Origin: Massilia cavernae
Lineage (GTDB): Bacteria; Pseudomonadota; Gammaproteobacteria; Burkholderiales; Burkholderiaceae_D
Direction of reading: 5' to 3'
Length of the DNA stretch: 64,000 bases
NCBI RefSeq assembly: GCF_003590855.1
Contig: NZ_QYUP01000149.1
Coordinates: 1 to 64,000, forward strand
Made by a program: the position numbers and the translations under genes. Positions 7,389-16,188 of the stretch are shown here, piece after piece. The notes beneath the pieces are model-generated. The model made no database searches. It saw only the letters and a program-made list of their open reading frames with translations, and was not told the DNA's origin. Positions within the stretch are counted from its first letter, which is position 1, and each line of letters begins with the position of its first letter.

Positions 7389-10067
7389 ATGGAGATCATC
7401 CGTAACGAATTGCCAGCCAACATACCCTCTGCAAAATTGATGCCCCCGGTATCACCGCAAGCAGAAGTAGCCCGGCTGGCATTTTGTGACAGGTCGGCAG
7501 CTAACGGCATGCGGGCCAGGCTTATTGTCGTGCAAGCGCCGGCCGGGTTCGGGAAGACCACGTCGATGCATCAATTGTGCAAGCGCCTTTGCCAGGGCGG
7601 AATCAAGAGTGCGTGGCTGACGCTGGATCATGCGGACAACGACGCATCGCGTTTCTTGCACTGCCTGAATGCATCGTTTGCCGCGGCCGGGATCTGTTCG
7701 TCGCCCCCTGCTTCTGTGTTTGACCTGGACCATCTGTTGTCCTGCTGTACTGCACCGTTCGCGCTTTTTCTGGATGAATTTGAAAATATCCATGAGCCAG
7801 CGGTATTTGCGCTGGTAAAAACAATTATTGCGTCGTTGCCGCGGGGGGCGCAAGTCATCGTCGGAAGCCGCAACCAGCCGACATTGGGATTGGCGAAATT
7901 GCGGGCCCAAGGTCAGTTGTTGGAACTCGACGCGGATGTGCTCCGGTTTACTGAGAGCGAAACCAGGCAATACCTCCGCTTGCGTCACCAGCAGGCCTTA
8001 TCGGCGGAAGCCATCAGCAGCTTGCACGTCAAAACAGAAGGCTGGATTACCGCGTTATGGCTTGCTTCGATTTCGATCGAACGTAGCGGCTCTAGCGATG
8101 CGGTAGTGAGCGATTTTTCCGGCACCACGCGTGAAGTCGCCGATTACCTTGTGGAAGATGTGCTTGATCGCCAGACCTCGGAGATTCGACGGTTTCTCCT
8201 GAAAACCAGCATACTCAGGGACATCGACCAGCCTTTATGTCAAGCGCTGATGCCGGAACTCGACGTGGAAAGCGTCCTGAAATCGGTGACCGACCAAAAT
8301 TTATTCTTGGTGTCGCCCGCCAAGCAGGGCAACAGCTACCGCTATCACAGCCTGTTCGCCAATTTCCTGCGTGCCCGCTTGGGACGTGAGTATCCCGGTG
8401 AGCAGAAAAGACTGCATTTAAGCGCGGCGCAGTGGTATGCATCGCACCATCGTCTGGTGCCGGCGATTGAACATGCCATCGTCGGCGATGAAATCACCTT
8501 GGTCCTCGAGCTATTGGGAAAAGCTGCGAAGAGCCTACTGGAGGCTGGCCGCATGCGCCTGTTATCGCGGTGGTTCAATGCGATTCCCGAGGACGCCTTA
8601 AAAAACGTGCCGATGCTGAGGGCCGCCCGGATATGGTCGAGGCTGTTTACTGAGGGTCCCCTAAGCGTCGCCCGCGAATTGAAGCGGCCGGATTATACCG
8701 ATCATCTGGACCCTGAGCTACAGGCTCACCTGAATGCCCAGCGGCCAGTATTGCTGGCCATGGAAGACCGGTACGACGAAGCGCTTGCCGTTGGGCAGGC
8801 TAGTCTTGCCAGTTTGCCGACTTGCAACGCCTTTGCCGACAGTGTGCTGAGCAATGCAATGGCCGATGTGCTTATCGTGATGGGCAAGAGTCAACAGGCG
8901 CAACTCTTGATTGACGATGCCCGCCGCACCCATGGCGAGAGCATTTTCAACCGCATGTACGCGGAATCGCTCGAGGGTGTGCTGGATTTGCAGGCCGGCA
9001 GGCTACGGCAAGCCACTGCGCGATTTCGGATGGCGTTGAGCAGTACTAGCCCTGCACGCATCAACTATACGCAAGGCAATGCCTGGGCGGGGCTGTTGTA
9101 TGCGGAAGCACTCTACGAAGCCAATGAATTCGCTGCGGCCGAGCAATTGATCAACAGTTATCTGCCATTGATATGCGATATCGGTTTGCCCGATCAAATG
9201 TGCACCGGTCATATCATCATGGCACGCATTGCGTTCTGCCGCGGGGAGGTTGGTGAAAGCTTCGAAGTATTGGGGGCGTTGGAACATCTTGGTCATCACC
9301 GCGGTTTGCCACGCTTGGTCGCCAACGCCAAGCTTGAACGCAGTAAATTCCTCCTGTTGCGGGGTAATGCGCATGCTGCGAAGGATGAGCTGAACCGGGC
9401 TGATGACGCAGCGCTTTGGTCACGTATTGGCCGGCAGCGTCTTCCGGCCAATGAGCTCGACTATATGGAATTGGCCCGGCACCGTTGGGAAATTCATTTT
9501 GGTGACCCGCGCGCAGTCCTGCCGTTGATCGATCGCGACATCGCCGAGGCGACGGCTCAGTTCCGTTACCGGCGCGCACTTAAACTGCGCGTGTTGCGCT
9601 GCCTGGCGCTGCAACGCAGCGGCGATTTTGCCTCGGCCACGGAGGCGATTGCAGCAGTGGTTCGCGAAGCCGTTCCGGAGGGCTTCCTCCGGCTTATCGC
9701 CGATGAAGGCGAAGAGGTCGGGCGGGTTGCGCAGCAGTTCAATGCAGTGCTGGAGGAGATGCCTGCCCGCCAAAGCGATCCAATACTCATGGAATACCTG
9801 CAGCGCTTGATCGCTGTGTTTGGGGCGATAGCAGGCGAGGGACAGGACAGTTCCATGCCCATCACGCTGATGGAGCCGCTGACGCGCAAGGAGATTTACG
9901 TACTTCAGTTGACTGCGGATGGTTGCTCGAACGGTGTCATGGTCGAGAAGCTGGGGTTGTCCGATAGCACGGTGCGTACACATCTGCGCAATATCAATTC
10001 GAAGTTGAATACGCACAGTCGCAGTGAGGCGGTGGCAGTTGCCAGGCGGATAGGGATTATTCGTTAG
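7389..10067 (+). CDS. MalT/AlkS-like ATP-dependent LuxR-family regulator
   Basis: An 892-residue regulator of the large ATP-binding (STAND/LAL) type. The Walker A PAGFGKTT lies at residues 51-58 and a Walker B-like FALFLDE at 124-130; the middle is helical repeat (TPR-like), and the C-terminus (about 828-892) is a LuxR helix-turn-helix with LTRKEIYVLQL and SDSTVRTHLRNINSKL. Proteins of this build include MalT and AlkS, the latter activating alkane oxidation in pseudomonads. The location at the end of the P450 cluster suggests it senses the substrate, which is inference. AGGGGAGTGGCACC precedes ATG 7389. The IS66 end starts 10 bases after the stop. Confidence 0.9.
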   Translation: MEIIRNELPANIPSAKLMPPVSPQAEVARLAFCDRSAANGMRARLIVVQAPAGFGKTTSMHQLCKRLCQGGIKSAWLTLDHADNDASRFLHCLNASFAAAGICSSPPASVFDLDHLLSCCTAPFALFLDEFENIHEPAVFALVKTIIASLPRGAQVIVGSRNQPTLGLAKLRAQGQLLELDADVLRFTESETRQYLRLRHQQALSAEAISSLHVKTEGWITALWLASISIERSGSSDAVVSDFSGTTREVADYLVEDVLDRQTSEIRRFLLKTSILRDIDQPLCQALMPELDVESVLKSVTDQNLFLVSPAKQGNSYRYHSLFANFLRARLGREYPGEQKRLHLSAAQWYASHHRLVPAIEHAIVGDEITLVLELLGKAAKSLLEAGRMRLLSRWFNAIPEDALKNVPMLRAARIWSRLFTEGPLSVARELKRPDYTDHLDPELQAHLNAQRPVLLAMEDRYDEALAVGQASLASLPTCNAFADSVLSNAMADVLIVMGKSQQAQLLIDDARRTHGESIFNRMYAESLEGVLDLQAGRLRQATARFRMALSSTSPARINYTQGNAWAGLLYAEALYEANEFAAAEQLINSYLPLICDIGLPDQMCTGHIIMARIAFCRGEVGESFEVLGALEHLGHHRGLPRLVANAKLERSKFLLLRGNAHAAKDELNRADDAALWSRIGRQRLPANELDYMELARHRWEIHFGDPRAVLPLIDRDIAEATAQFRYRRALKLRVLRCLALQRSGDFASATEAIAAVVREAVPEGFLRLIADEGEEVGRVAQQFNAVLEEMPARQSDPILMEYLQRLIAVFGAIAGEGQDSSMPITLMEPLTRKEIYVLQLTADGCSNGVMVEKLGLSDSTVRTHLRNINSKLNTHSRSEAVAVARRIGIIR

Positions 10068-10149
10068 AACTGTTCGCGTAACTATTCAGCCTGAATGAAC
10101 ACGGCAATGAGCAGTTGTAAACTATTGGCTATTGCCGCATCATGTCGGC

Positions 10150-11586
10150 ATGCCACCGAAACCGCCTCGTCCCGACCTCACGCAGCTGTCCGATACCGAC
10201 AAGGATCGTCTCATCGACGTGCTCTTTGCACGCATGGATGCGCTTGAGGCAAAGCTGGGAATGAACAGCCAGAATTCGAGCAAGCCACCATCCTCGGATG
10301 GACTGGCCAAGAAGCAGAAGACTAGCTCGTTGCGCGGCAAGTCTGGCAAGGCGGTTGGCGGCCAACCGGGCCATAAAGGCAGTACACTCAAGCGGGTGGC
10401 CGAGCCCACCAGTACGAAGGATTATCCGCCGCCGTCGCATTGCAACCGCTGCCACAGTGCGCTGGCGCTCGAACAGGCGCAGGTGCTGGAGCGCCGCCAG
10501 GTATTCGATGTGCCTGCGATGAGCTTCGAGGTGGTGGAACACCGTGTCTACACGGTGGTCTGCGCCTGCGGTCAGCGGCACGACAGCGTATTCCCGGCTG
10601 CGGTCGGCGACCTTGCGCAATACGGCCCGAACGTGCGCGCACTGGGCGTGCATCTGACCCAGGGCCAGATGCTGCCATATGCCCGCGCCGCCGAGTTGAT
10701 TGGCGAGATGACGGGCTTGTCTGTGTCGCCAGCAACCCTGCTTGCCTGGGTTGGCGAAGCGAGCCTGGCCCTGCAGGGTACAGCCGACCTGATAGCGCGG
10801 CAATTGCACCACGCGCCAGTGCTGTGCGCCGACGAATCGGGCTTGCGCGTGGATGGCAAACTGCACTGGATGCATGTGGCGGCCACGGCGGAACTGACCT
10901 GGTATGGCATGCACGCAAAGCGCGGCCTGGATGCCATCGTCGCGCATGGCATTCTCCCCAACGCATCGGCGTTCTGGTGCATGATTGCTGGGCCCCTACT
11001 GGAAACTCGACGATGGCCTGCATGCCTTGTGCAATGCCGCATCTCCTTCGAGAACTGTAGATATGCGGCAGGAAGTGATCTGCGCCCAGCAATGGCCGAC
11101 CGCCCATGACGGAACTGACCTGCATCCTCAACGCCCAACGGACCTGTAGCGCGGCGCGCGCACAGCCAGGGCGGCCATTTTGATGCCGATTGCCATCGGC
11201 CGCCCTCACCCATCGTCTACAACGACCAGTCGTTGCGCCTAAGGCGGGAGCAATTGAACCCTCCCCAACTCAAACCAGACGGATCATCCGGTCGCTGCAA
11301 GCAATCCGACGCCTATAACTTGCTGCGCCGCTTCCGGCTGCACGCCGATGCTATCTTGCGCTTCATCGCCGATCCGACCGTCCCGTTCTCCAACAATATT
11401 GCCGAGCGGGCCGTCCGCATGCCCAAGGTCAAACAAAAAATATCGGGATGCTTCCGCACCATTGCCGGCGCCGACAATTTCTGCATCATTCGCTCCTGCC
11501 TCGACACGCTACGCAAACAGGGGCACAGCATGCTGGAAGTGCTACGCCGCGCATTTACTGGCGATCCGATCATGCCAGCTGCGTAG
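10150..11586 (+). pseudogene. IS66-family transposase (TnpC), frameshifted
   Basis: The N-terminal part reads cleanly to about 10965: leucine-zipper region, SSKPPSSDG motif, zinc-finger-like cysteines (CNRCHSAL and CACG), then the DDE region with CADESGLRVDG. The C-terminal part reads cleanly from about 11290 (SDAYNLLRRFRLHADAILRF, then FSNNIAERAVRMPKVKQKISG with the catalytic Glu). Between them, about 320 bases contain several small insertions and deletions, so the reading jumps between all three frames and meets stops. Such a dense patch between intact halves is unlike slow decay and could be a sequence or assembly error. As given, no functional transposase can be made. Confidence 0.9.
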
Positions 11587-11618
11587 CGGCCGAACAGTTA
11601 ACAATCGCATTCAATACC

Positions 11619-11879
11619 ATGGCCCCGAAGCGCAAACTGACCGTCGCCCAGAAGAGGGAGAAGGCACAGTTCATGACTATCTTCATCAACGGAAAACAAA
11701 GGCGGGTACGTCGTCCGGTCCTGATCGATGGCCTGGATCCCGATGAGTTCTACTTGCGAAATGCCGATTCGATCGCGCTGCATCAAGACGGCCTGTGGGA
11801 ATGCATAGCTGAGGCCGAACAAGGCGACATCGCGTTCACCGATGCGGATGACGCGGATTGCTTTGGCCATTCAGGCTGA
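11619..11879 (+). CDS. Small hypothetical protein carried by the IS66 element
   Basis: An 86-residue frame beginning MAPKRKLTVAQKREKAQF, with a basic N-terminus and an acidic C-terminus (DADDADCF). It begins 33 bases after the transposase stop, and its last codons run into the right terminal repeat of the IS, so it belongs to the element. There is no clear ribosome binding site. I do not recognise a domain. It may be an accessory protein of this IS66 subgroup or an incidental frame. Confidence 0.45.
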   Translation: MAPKRKLTVAQKREKAQFMTIFINGKQRRVRRPVLIDGLDPDEFYLRNADSIALHQDGLWECIAEAEQGDIAFTDADDADCFGHSG

Positions 11880-11883
11880 ACAG

Positions 11884-12039
11884 TTACAGCCCAAGTAACT
11901 CCCTGGCATACATTTGATCGGACAAGTGGTCGATCTTGCTCATGTTCCATATGCCAAGTCCGGCAACAATCGCGCCTAAAAGAGCAACGGACAAGAAGCC
12001 CATGATCAACCGGGTTCCCACTTTCATATTTTTAACCAT
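11884..12039 (-). pseudogene. Methyl-accepting chemotaxis protein, 5' fragment cut by IS66
   Basis: The first 51 codons are typical of a chemoreceptor start: MVKNMKVGTRLIMGFLSVAL with a first membrane helix, then the beginning of the periplasmic ligand-binding helix (MSKIDHLSDQMYARELLGL). CAGGAAA precedes ATG 12039. The frame then runs into the IS66 inverted repeat, where a TAA stop ends it. The missing part (normally about 450-500 further residues) is not found on the far side of the IS. A broken cheW lies directly upstream, a common neighbour of such receptors. Confidence 0.85.
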
Positions 12040-12074
12040 TCTGTTTTCCTGACTAAATAGATCTATAAAAATGT

Positions 12075-12302
12075 TCACGCGCGACGGTGCCGCGCAAGTT
12101 GACGATGCCTGTGATGAACTTCGGCGCATTGGTCGACGCGGGTTACGGCGTCGTAAGCGCGCAAATCCTGTACTTTCTGAATGCCAATCCCATACTCTTC
12201 TTCGCCTATGGTAAAGGCGAGAAATTCCAAGCCACCGCTAATGGAACGCCTGGGGGATTTCCAGAGGCCATCGGGTTTGGTCAAACTGCATGCCGGATGC
12301 AT
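12075..12302 (-). pseudogene. cheW: CheW chemotaxis coupling protein, frameshifted 5' fragment
   Basis: From ATG 12302 (AAGGAG just upstream) the frame reads [17 protein letters not shown] and [12 protein letters not shown], the CheW N-terminal fold. A frameshift then follows; in the next frame [16 protein letters not shown] continues the CheW core for 16 codons. After this the sequence passes straight into the leader of the receptor fragment, so about 100 C-terminal codons are missing. CheW normally links receptors to CheA; this copy cannot. It belongs with the truncated receptor as one decayed chemotaxis unit. Confidence 0.85.
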
Positions 12303-12966
12303 AAGCACTCCTTGTTGGTTTTCCAAAGCAGAATGGATAGCTGTCAAACTCCAGTTAAGGCGGACCTTCCAGGTTAACATTCAGAAATGGCTTGGTAGGC
12401 AGATTTATTTTTGACAAGTGCCTCAATGCAACTTTGCGACATGTTAGATGTACTGTCAATAGAAGAAGATTCCAGCCGCGACTGCCAATGGGCTTTATGG
12501 CGGAGCTGGTATGAAGTCATCGTGGCCAATGATTTCACCCGATTTGCATATGAATACCCGGTTGAGAAAACGCAGTAAGGTCTTGCGTAGATTAGAGTTG
12601 TTTTGTGACTTAATCATGAATCAAGAGAGTTGGTGAAATATTTCCTCCGCAACCATAGCGACTCCAGGGAATCCTCCGCGATTCAGTTTTCCCGCCGATT
12701 AGCGCGAGTTTTCAAAAAGCGGATTTGTCACGAAATCGACGTTCGCGCGATATGACGCGCTAACGGCGGATTCTCGGAAGCGAGCGGGGATGCTTCAGCG
12801 TCGTTTCGGCGCTCAGGACGCGCCTCGGTGTTGGGCATGGCAAGACAACGACGCTCGGCGTCGCCAGGAAGCGCCTGAAGGCCGGGTGGAACGTTGCCGC
12901 TTGGCAGGTTCTTGGGCCCGGCAAGCTGATCCTTCGTGCAATCGCCCTGACTTTGCAACACAGTCA
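12303..12966. other. Intergenic stretch between cheW remnant and rpsF promoter
   Basis: This 660-base stretch holds no convincing gene. A 50-codon frame on the + strand (12426-12578, starting MQLCDMLDVLSIEEDSS) is open but has no ribosome binding site and no recognised domain. The rest is of mixed composition and is probably the upstream region of the ribosomal operon plus debris from the chemotaxis locus. Confidence 0.5.
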
Positions 12967-12995
12967 TTGAACCCCGCCCGTTTCCGGGTTATAAT
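12967..12995 (+). promoter_or_regulatory. Sigma-70 promoter of the rpsF operon
   Basis: TTGAAC (12967-12972), a 17-base spacer and a perfect TATAAT (12990-12995), about 73 bases ahead of rpsF. This is the best-matching promoter in the neighbourhood and suits a strongly expressed ribosomal operon. Confidence 0.8.
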
Positions 12996-13009
12996 CGCCG
13001 GCTTCCCTT

Positions 13010-13037
13010 CCCACACTCGTCTTGACGCCGAGGTGGG
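13010..13037 (+). promoter_or_regulatory. Candidate S6:S18-binding leader hairpin
   Basis: The rpsF leader can fold CCCAC...GTGGG (13010-13014 with 13033-13037), with an inner CTCG/CGAG pairing and a CCG next to the inner stem. Many bacteria autoregulate rpsF-rpsR through an S6:S18-binding hairpin with an exposed CCG at this location (established). Assignment here is by shape and place only. Confidence 0.4.
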
Positions 13038-13068
13038 CATTTGTTTAAACGTCCTTAAGGAGTTATGC

Positions 13069-13482
13069 ATGCGTCACTATGAAATCGTTTTTATCGTCCA
13101 CCCGGACCAAAGCGAGCAAGTCCCGGCGATGATCGAACGTTACAAGGCCAGCGTCACCGCACGCGGCGGTAACATTCATCGCGTCGAAGACTGGGGCCGT
13201 CGCCAGATGGCTTACTCGATCCAGAAGCTGCCAAAAGCGCACTACATCTGCATGAATATCGAATGCGACAACGAGACCCTGGTGGAACTCGAAACCGCGT
13301 TCAAATTCAATGATGCCGTGCTGCGTCACCTGACCGTTAAGATGAAGAAGGCTGAAACCGCGCCGTCGCCGATGATGAAGTCGGTACAACGTGAAGACGC
13401 AGCCAAGAGCCACCGCGCAGAAGCTCCAGCAGCAGCAGCTGCCGCCGCAGCATCGGCTGCCGCTCCCGCCGCAGCGGCCTAA
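13069..13482 (+). CDS. rpsF: 30S ribosomal protein S6
   Basis: A 137-residue protein beginning [19 protein letters not shown], the classic S6 start, with the conserved [18 protein letters not shown] near residues 43-60. The C-terminal 25 residues are almost all alanine, an extension common in this family of betaproteobacteria. S6 binds 16S rRNA in the platform of the small subunit together with S18, encoded two genes downstream. AAGGAG lies just ahead of ATG 13069; open frame upstream of this is not S6. First gene of the operon rpsF-priB-rpsR-rplI. Confidence 0.98.
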   Translation: MRHYEIVFIVHPDQSEQVPAMIERYKASVTARGGNIHRVEDWGRRQMAYSIQKLPKAHYICMNIECDNETLVELETAFKFNDAVLRHLTVKMKKAETAPSPMMKSVQREDAAKSHRAEAPAAAAAAAASAAAPAAAA

Positions 13483-13518
13483 TTCCTGGCACGGAAACCA
13501 GAACACGAATTTGATTCA

Positions 13519-13809
13519 GTGAATCAACTTCAGGTAGTAGCCCAGATTTGCGAGCGCGACGTATTGCGCTATACCCCGGCCGGCGTGCCGATCGTGTCCG
13601 CCACCTTGCTGCACAGTTCGCAGCAGATGGAAGCAGGGGTAGCCAGGCTGGTCGAGTTTGAAATTGCCGCGCTTGCCGCTGGCGAAATTTCAGGCCGATT
13701 CAACCAGGCGGAGTTGGGGGCGGTGCACCAGTTCACGGGTTTCCTCGCCAAGAAGAACCGCAACAGCAAAAGCCTGGTGTTTCACATCATTGATTTTAGC
13801 GCCGCCTGA
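13519..13809 (+). CDS. priB: Primosomal replication protein N (PriB)
   Basis: A 96-residue OB-fold single-strand DNA-binding protein that helps PriA reload the DnaB helicase at stalled forks. It begins at GTG 13519 (NQLQVVAQICERDVLRYTPAG) and ends with the conserved LVFHIIDF. Its place between rpsF and rpsR is diagnostic in proteobacteria. Start choice rests on alignment to the family, since no strong ribosome binding site is visible. Confidence 0.95.
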   Translation: MNQLQVVAQICERDVLRYTPAGVPIVSATLLHSSQQMEAGVARLVEFEIAALAAGEISGRFNQAELGAVHQFTGFLAKKNRNSKSLVFHIIDFSAA

Positions 13810-13840
13810 GCGGTGCATATTTTAGATACAGGAGCCTCAA

Positions 13841-14131
13841 ATGGCATTCGGTAAAAAATTCGACAAGAACAAAGCAAAGCTTAAAGAAAAGCGCAAACAG
13901 CAAAACCCACTCTTCAAGCGTAAGAAATTCTGCCGCTTCACCGCAGCAAACGTTGAACAGGTCGACTACAAAGACGTCGACACCCTGAAAGACTTCGTCC
14001 AGGAAAACGGCAAGATCATGCCAGCACGCCTGACCGGCACCAAGGCGCACTACCAGCGCCAGGTTGACACCGCCATCAAGCGCGCACGCTACCTCGCGCT
14101 GCTGCCATACACCGATCTGCACCACGCTTAA
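13841..14131 (+). CDS. rpsR: 30S ribosomal protein S18
   Basis: A 96-residue, very basic protein with the S18 core [20 protein letters not shown] and the C-terminal motif [20 protein letters not shown]. It partners S6 in the 30S platform. ACAGGAG precedes the ATG. The N-terminus ([20 protein letters not shown]) is longer and more lysine-rich than in E. coli, as is usual in Burkholderiales. Confidence 0.98.
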   Translation: MAFGKKFDKNKAKLKEKRKQQNPLFKRKKFCRFTAANVEQVDYKDVDTLKDFVQENGKIMPARLTGTKAHYQRQVDTAIKRARYLALLPYTDLHHA

Positions 14132-14158
14132 TCGCTGGCAGAATAACTGGAGAGAACT

Positions 14159-14611
14159 ATGCAAATCATTCTGTTGGAAAAAGTTGTTAACGTCGGCAAC
14201 CTGGGCGACGTGGTTAAAGTCAAAGACGGTTACGCACGTAACTTCCTGATCCCACAACGCATGGCCCGCCGCGCTACCGCAGCAGCTGTTGCTGAATTCG
14301 AAGTCAAGCGCGCCGAACTGGAAAAAGCAGCAGCTGCAAAGCTGGCCGCTTCCCAGGCTCAAGGCGAGAAGCTGAACGGCATGACCATCTCGATCGCGCA
14401 AAAAGCGGGCGTCGATGGCCGCCTGTTCGGTTCGGTCACCAACTTCGACATCGCTGAAGCGCTGACCAAGCAAGGCTTCGCTGTAGAAAAGGCGCAAGTG
14501 CGCATGCCTACCGGCCCGCTGAAGACCACCGGCGAACACCCGGTTGCTGTTCAGCTGCACACCGACGTCGTGGTGGAAATCACCATCGCTGTCGTTGGCG
14601 AACAAGCCTAA
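14159..14611 (+). CDS. rplI: 50S ribosomal protein L9
   Basis: A 150-residue protein with the L9 N-terminal signature [20 protein letters not shown] and [16 protein letters not shown], a long connecting helix rich in Ala and Glu, and a C-terminal rRNA-binding domain ([13 protein letters not shown]). L9 binds 23S rRNA near the L1 stalk. GGAGAG precedes the ATG. Last gene of the operon: an ideal terminator lies 43 bases downstream. Confidence 0.98.
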   Translation: MQIILLEKVVNVGNLGDVVKVKDGYARNFLIPQRMARRATAAAVAEFEVKRAELEKAAAAKLAASQAQGEKLNGMTISIAQKAGVDGRLFGSVTNFDIAEALTKQGFAVEKAQVRMPTGPLKTTGEHPVAVQLHTDVVVEITIAVVGEQA

Positions 14612-14653
14612 GCAATAGCAAAAGCAGGGGAGGCCGCACGGCCTTCCATGTTC

Positions 14654-14681
14654 AAAAAAGCCGGGTCCGCCCGGCTTTTTT
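14654..14681 (+). terminator. Rho-independent terminator of the rpsF-rplI operon
   Basis: A perfect 12-bp stem, AAAAAAGCCGGG paired with CCCGGCTTTTTT around a four-base TCCG loop, ending in a T run. Confidence 0.93.
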
Positions 14682-14702
14682 GCGTCTGAACCTTTCCAAT
14701 TC

Positions 14703-14733
14703 TTGCAGCCTGTTCATGCGAAGCAGGTATAAT
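14703..14733 (+). promoter_or_regulatory. dnaB promoter with -10 almost abutting the start codon
   Basis: TTGCAG (14703-14708) and a perfect TATAAT (14728-14733) with a 19-base spacer. Transcription would begin near 14740, one or two bases before ATG 14742. No ribosome binding site is seen, so the dnaB message from this promoter would be leaderless or nearly so. Confidence 0.6.
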
Positions 14734-14741
14734 GCGCCTCC

Positions 14742-16127
14742 ATGAATGCCCCATCCGATCCGCAAGTCGATTCCATCCGTATCCCGCCGCACTCCATCGA
14801 AGCCGAACAATCTGTGATCGGTGGCTTGTTGCGCGATAACGCCGCATTCGACCGAATTGCGGACATGATGCATGCCGATGATTTCTACCGCTACGACCAC
14901 CGCATCATCTTCGAGCAGCTGGTTCGACTGATCAATGCGTCCAAGCCGGCCGACGTGATCACCGTGTTCGAAGCGCTGACCAACCTCGGCAAGGCCGAGG
15001 AAGTGGGCGGCCTGCAGTACCTGAACGCGATGGCGCAGAACACGCCGTCGGCGGCCAACATCCGCCGCTACGCCGAGATCGTGCGCGACCGCGGCATCCT
15101 GCGCAAGCTGATCACCGTGGCCGACGAAATCCAGGGCCAGGCGTTCAACCCGCAGGGCAAGGAAGTCAAGCAGATGCTTGACGAGGCCGAGTCGAAGATC
15201 TTCGCGATCGCCGAACAGGGCTCGCGCGGCGCTGCCGGCTGGGTGCCGGTGCAGCCCCTGCTGACCCAGGTGGTCGAGCGCATCGACGAGCTGTACAGCC
15301 GCGACAACCAGAGCGAGATCACCGGCGTGCCGACCGGCTTCATCGACCTCGACCGCATGACCTCCGGCCTCCAGCCGGGCGACCTGGTGATCGTCGCCGG
15401 CCGTCCGTCGATGGGCAAGACCGCGTTCTCAGTCAACATCGGCGAGAACGTCGCGATCGAAGCCGGCCTGCCGGTGGCGATCTTCTCGATGGAGATGGGC
15501 GGCGCCCAGCTGGCCATGCGTATGCTTGGCTCGGTCGGCCAGCTCGACCAGCACCGCCTGCGTACCGGCCGCCTGAACGACGAGGACTGGCCGCGCCTGA
15601 CCCACGCCATCCAGAAAATGAACGAGGCCCAGCTCTACATCGACGAGACGCCGGCGCTGAACCCGATCGAGATGCGCGCCCGTTCGCGCCGCTTGTCGCG
15701 CCAGTGCGGCAAGCTTGGCCTGATCATCGTCGACTACCTGCAGCTGATGACCGGCTCCACCCAGGGCGACAACCGCGCCTCCGAGATCTCGGAGATTTCG
15801 CGTAGCCTGAAGGGCCTGGCCAAGGAGCTGCATTGCCCCGTCATCGCGCTGTCGCAGCTGAACCGCTCGCTGGAACAGCGCCCCAACAAACGTCCCGTCA
15901 TGTCCGATCTGCGCGAATCCGGCGCTATCGAGCAGGATGCCGACGTCATCATCTTCCTTTACCGCGATGAGGTCTACAACCCGGACTCGCCCGACAAGGG
16001 CACCGCGGAGATCATTATCGGTAAACAGCGTAACGGTCCGATCGGCGCGGTGCGCCTGACCTGGATCGGCCAATACACCAAATTTGGCAACTACAGCGGC
16101 AATCTCGCCCTCTACCAGGGCGACTAA
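14742..16127 (+). CDS. dnaB: Replicative DNA helicase DnaB
   Basis: A 461-residue hexameric helicase that unwinds DNA at the replication fork. The N-terminal domain starts PPHSIEAEQSVIGGLLRDN; the RecA-like domain has Walker A GRPSMGKT at about residues 222-229, Walker B LIIVDYLQLM and the DnaB motif SDLRESGAIEQDADVIIFLY. The length is normal and no intein is present. Separated from the ribosomal operon by a terminator and with its own promoter. Confidence 0.98.
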   Translation: MNAPSDPQVDSIRIPPHSIEAEQSVIGGLLRDNAAFDRIADMMHADDFYRYDHRIIFEQLVRLINASKPADVITVFEALTNLGKAEEVGGLQYLNAMAQNTPSAANIRRYAEIVRDRGILRKLITVADEIQGQAFNPQGKEVKQMLDEAESKIFAIAEQGSRGAAGWVPVQPLLTQVVERIDELYSRDNQSEITGVPTGFIDLDRMTSGLQPGDLVIVAGRPSMGKTAFSVNIGENVAIEAGLPVAIFSMEMGGAQLAMRMLGSVGQLDQHRLRTGRLNDEDWPRLTHAIQKMNEAQLYIDETPALNPIEMRARSRRLSRQCGKLGLIIVDYLQLMTGSTQGDNRASEISEISRSLKGLAKELHCPVIALSQLNRSLEQRPNKRPVMSDLRESGAIEQDADVIIFLYRDEVYNPDSPDKGTAEIIIGKQRNGPIGAVRLTWIGQYTKFGNYSGNLALYQGD

Positions 16128-16188
16128 CATCAACAGGCCGCCCACCGCAGCGGCATCCAGCAGCATCTACGATATAACGGAGAAATCT

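Larger units (their letters stand above)
10078..11887 (+). mobile_element. IS66-family (ISBst12-like) element, damaged
   Basis: Terminal inverted repeats of 20 bp lie at 10078-10097 and 11868-11887 and differ at one base. They begin GTAAC, as IS66-family ends do. Inside are a TnpC-type transposase gene that is frameshifted and a short downstream frame; no tnpA or tnpB is present, matching the single-transposase ISBst12 subgroup. The expected 8-bp target duplication is absent: left flank CTGTTCGC, right flank AGCCCAAG. The right end cuts a chemotaxis receptor gene whose remainder is not on the left side, so the flanks were rearranged after or during insertion. Confidence 0.9.
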
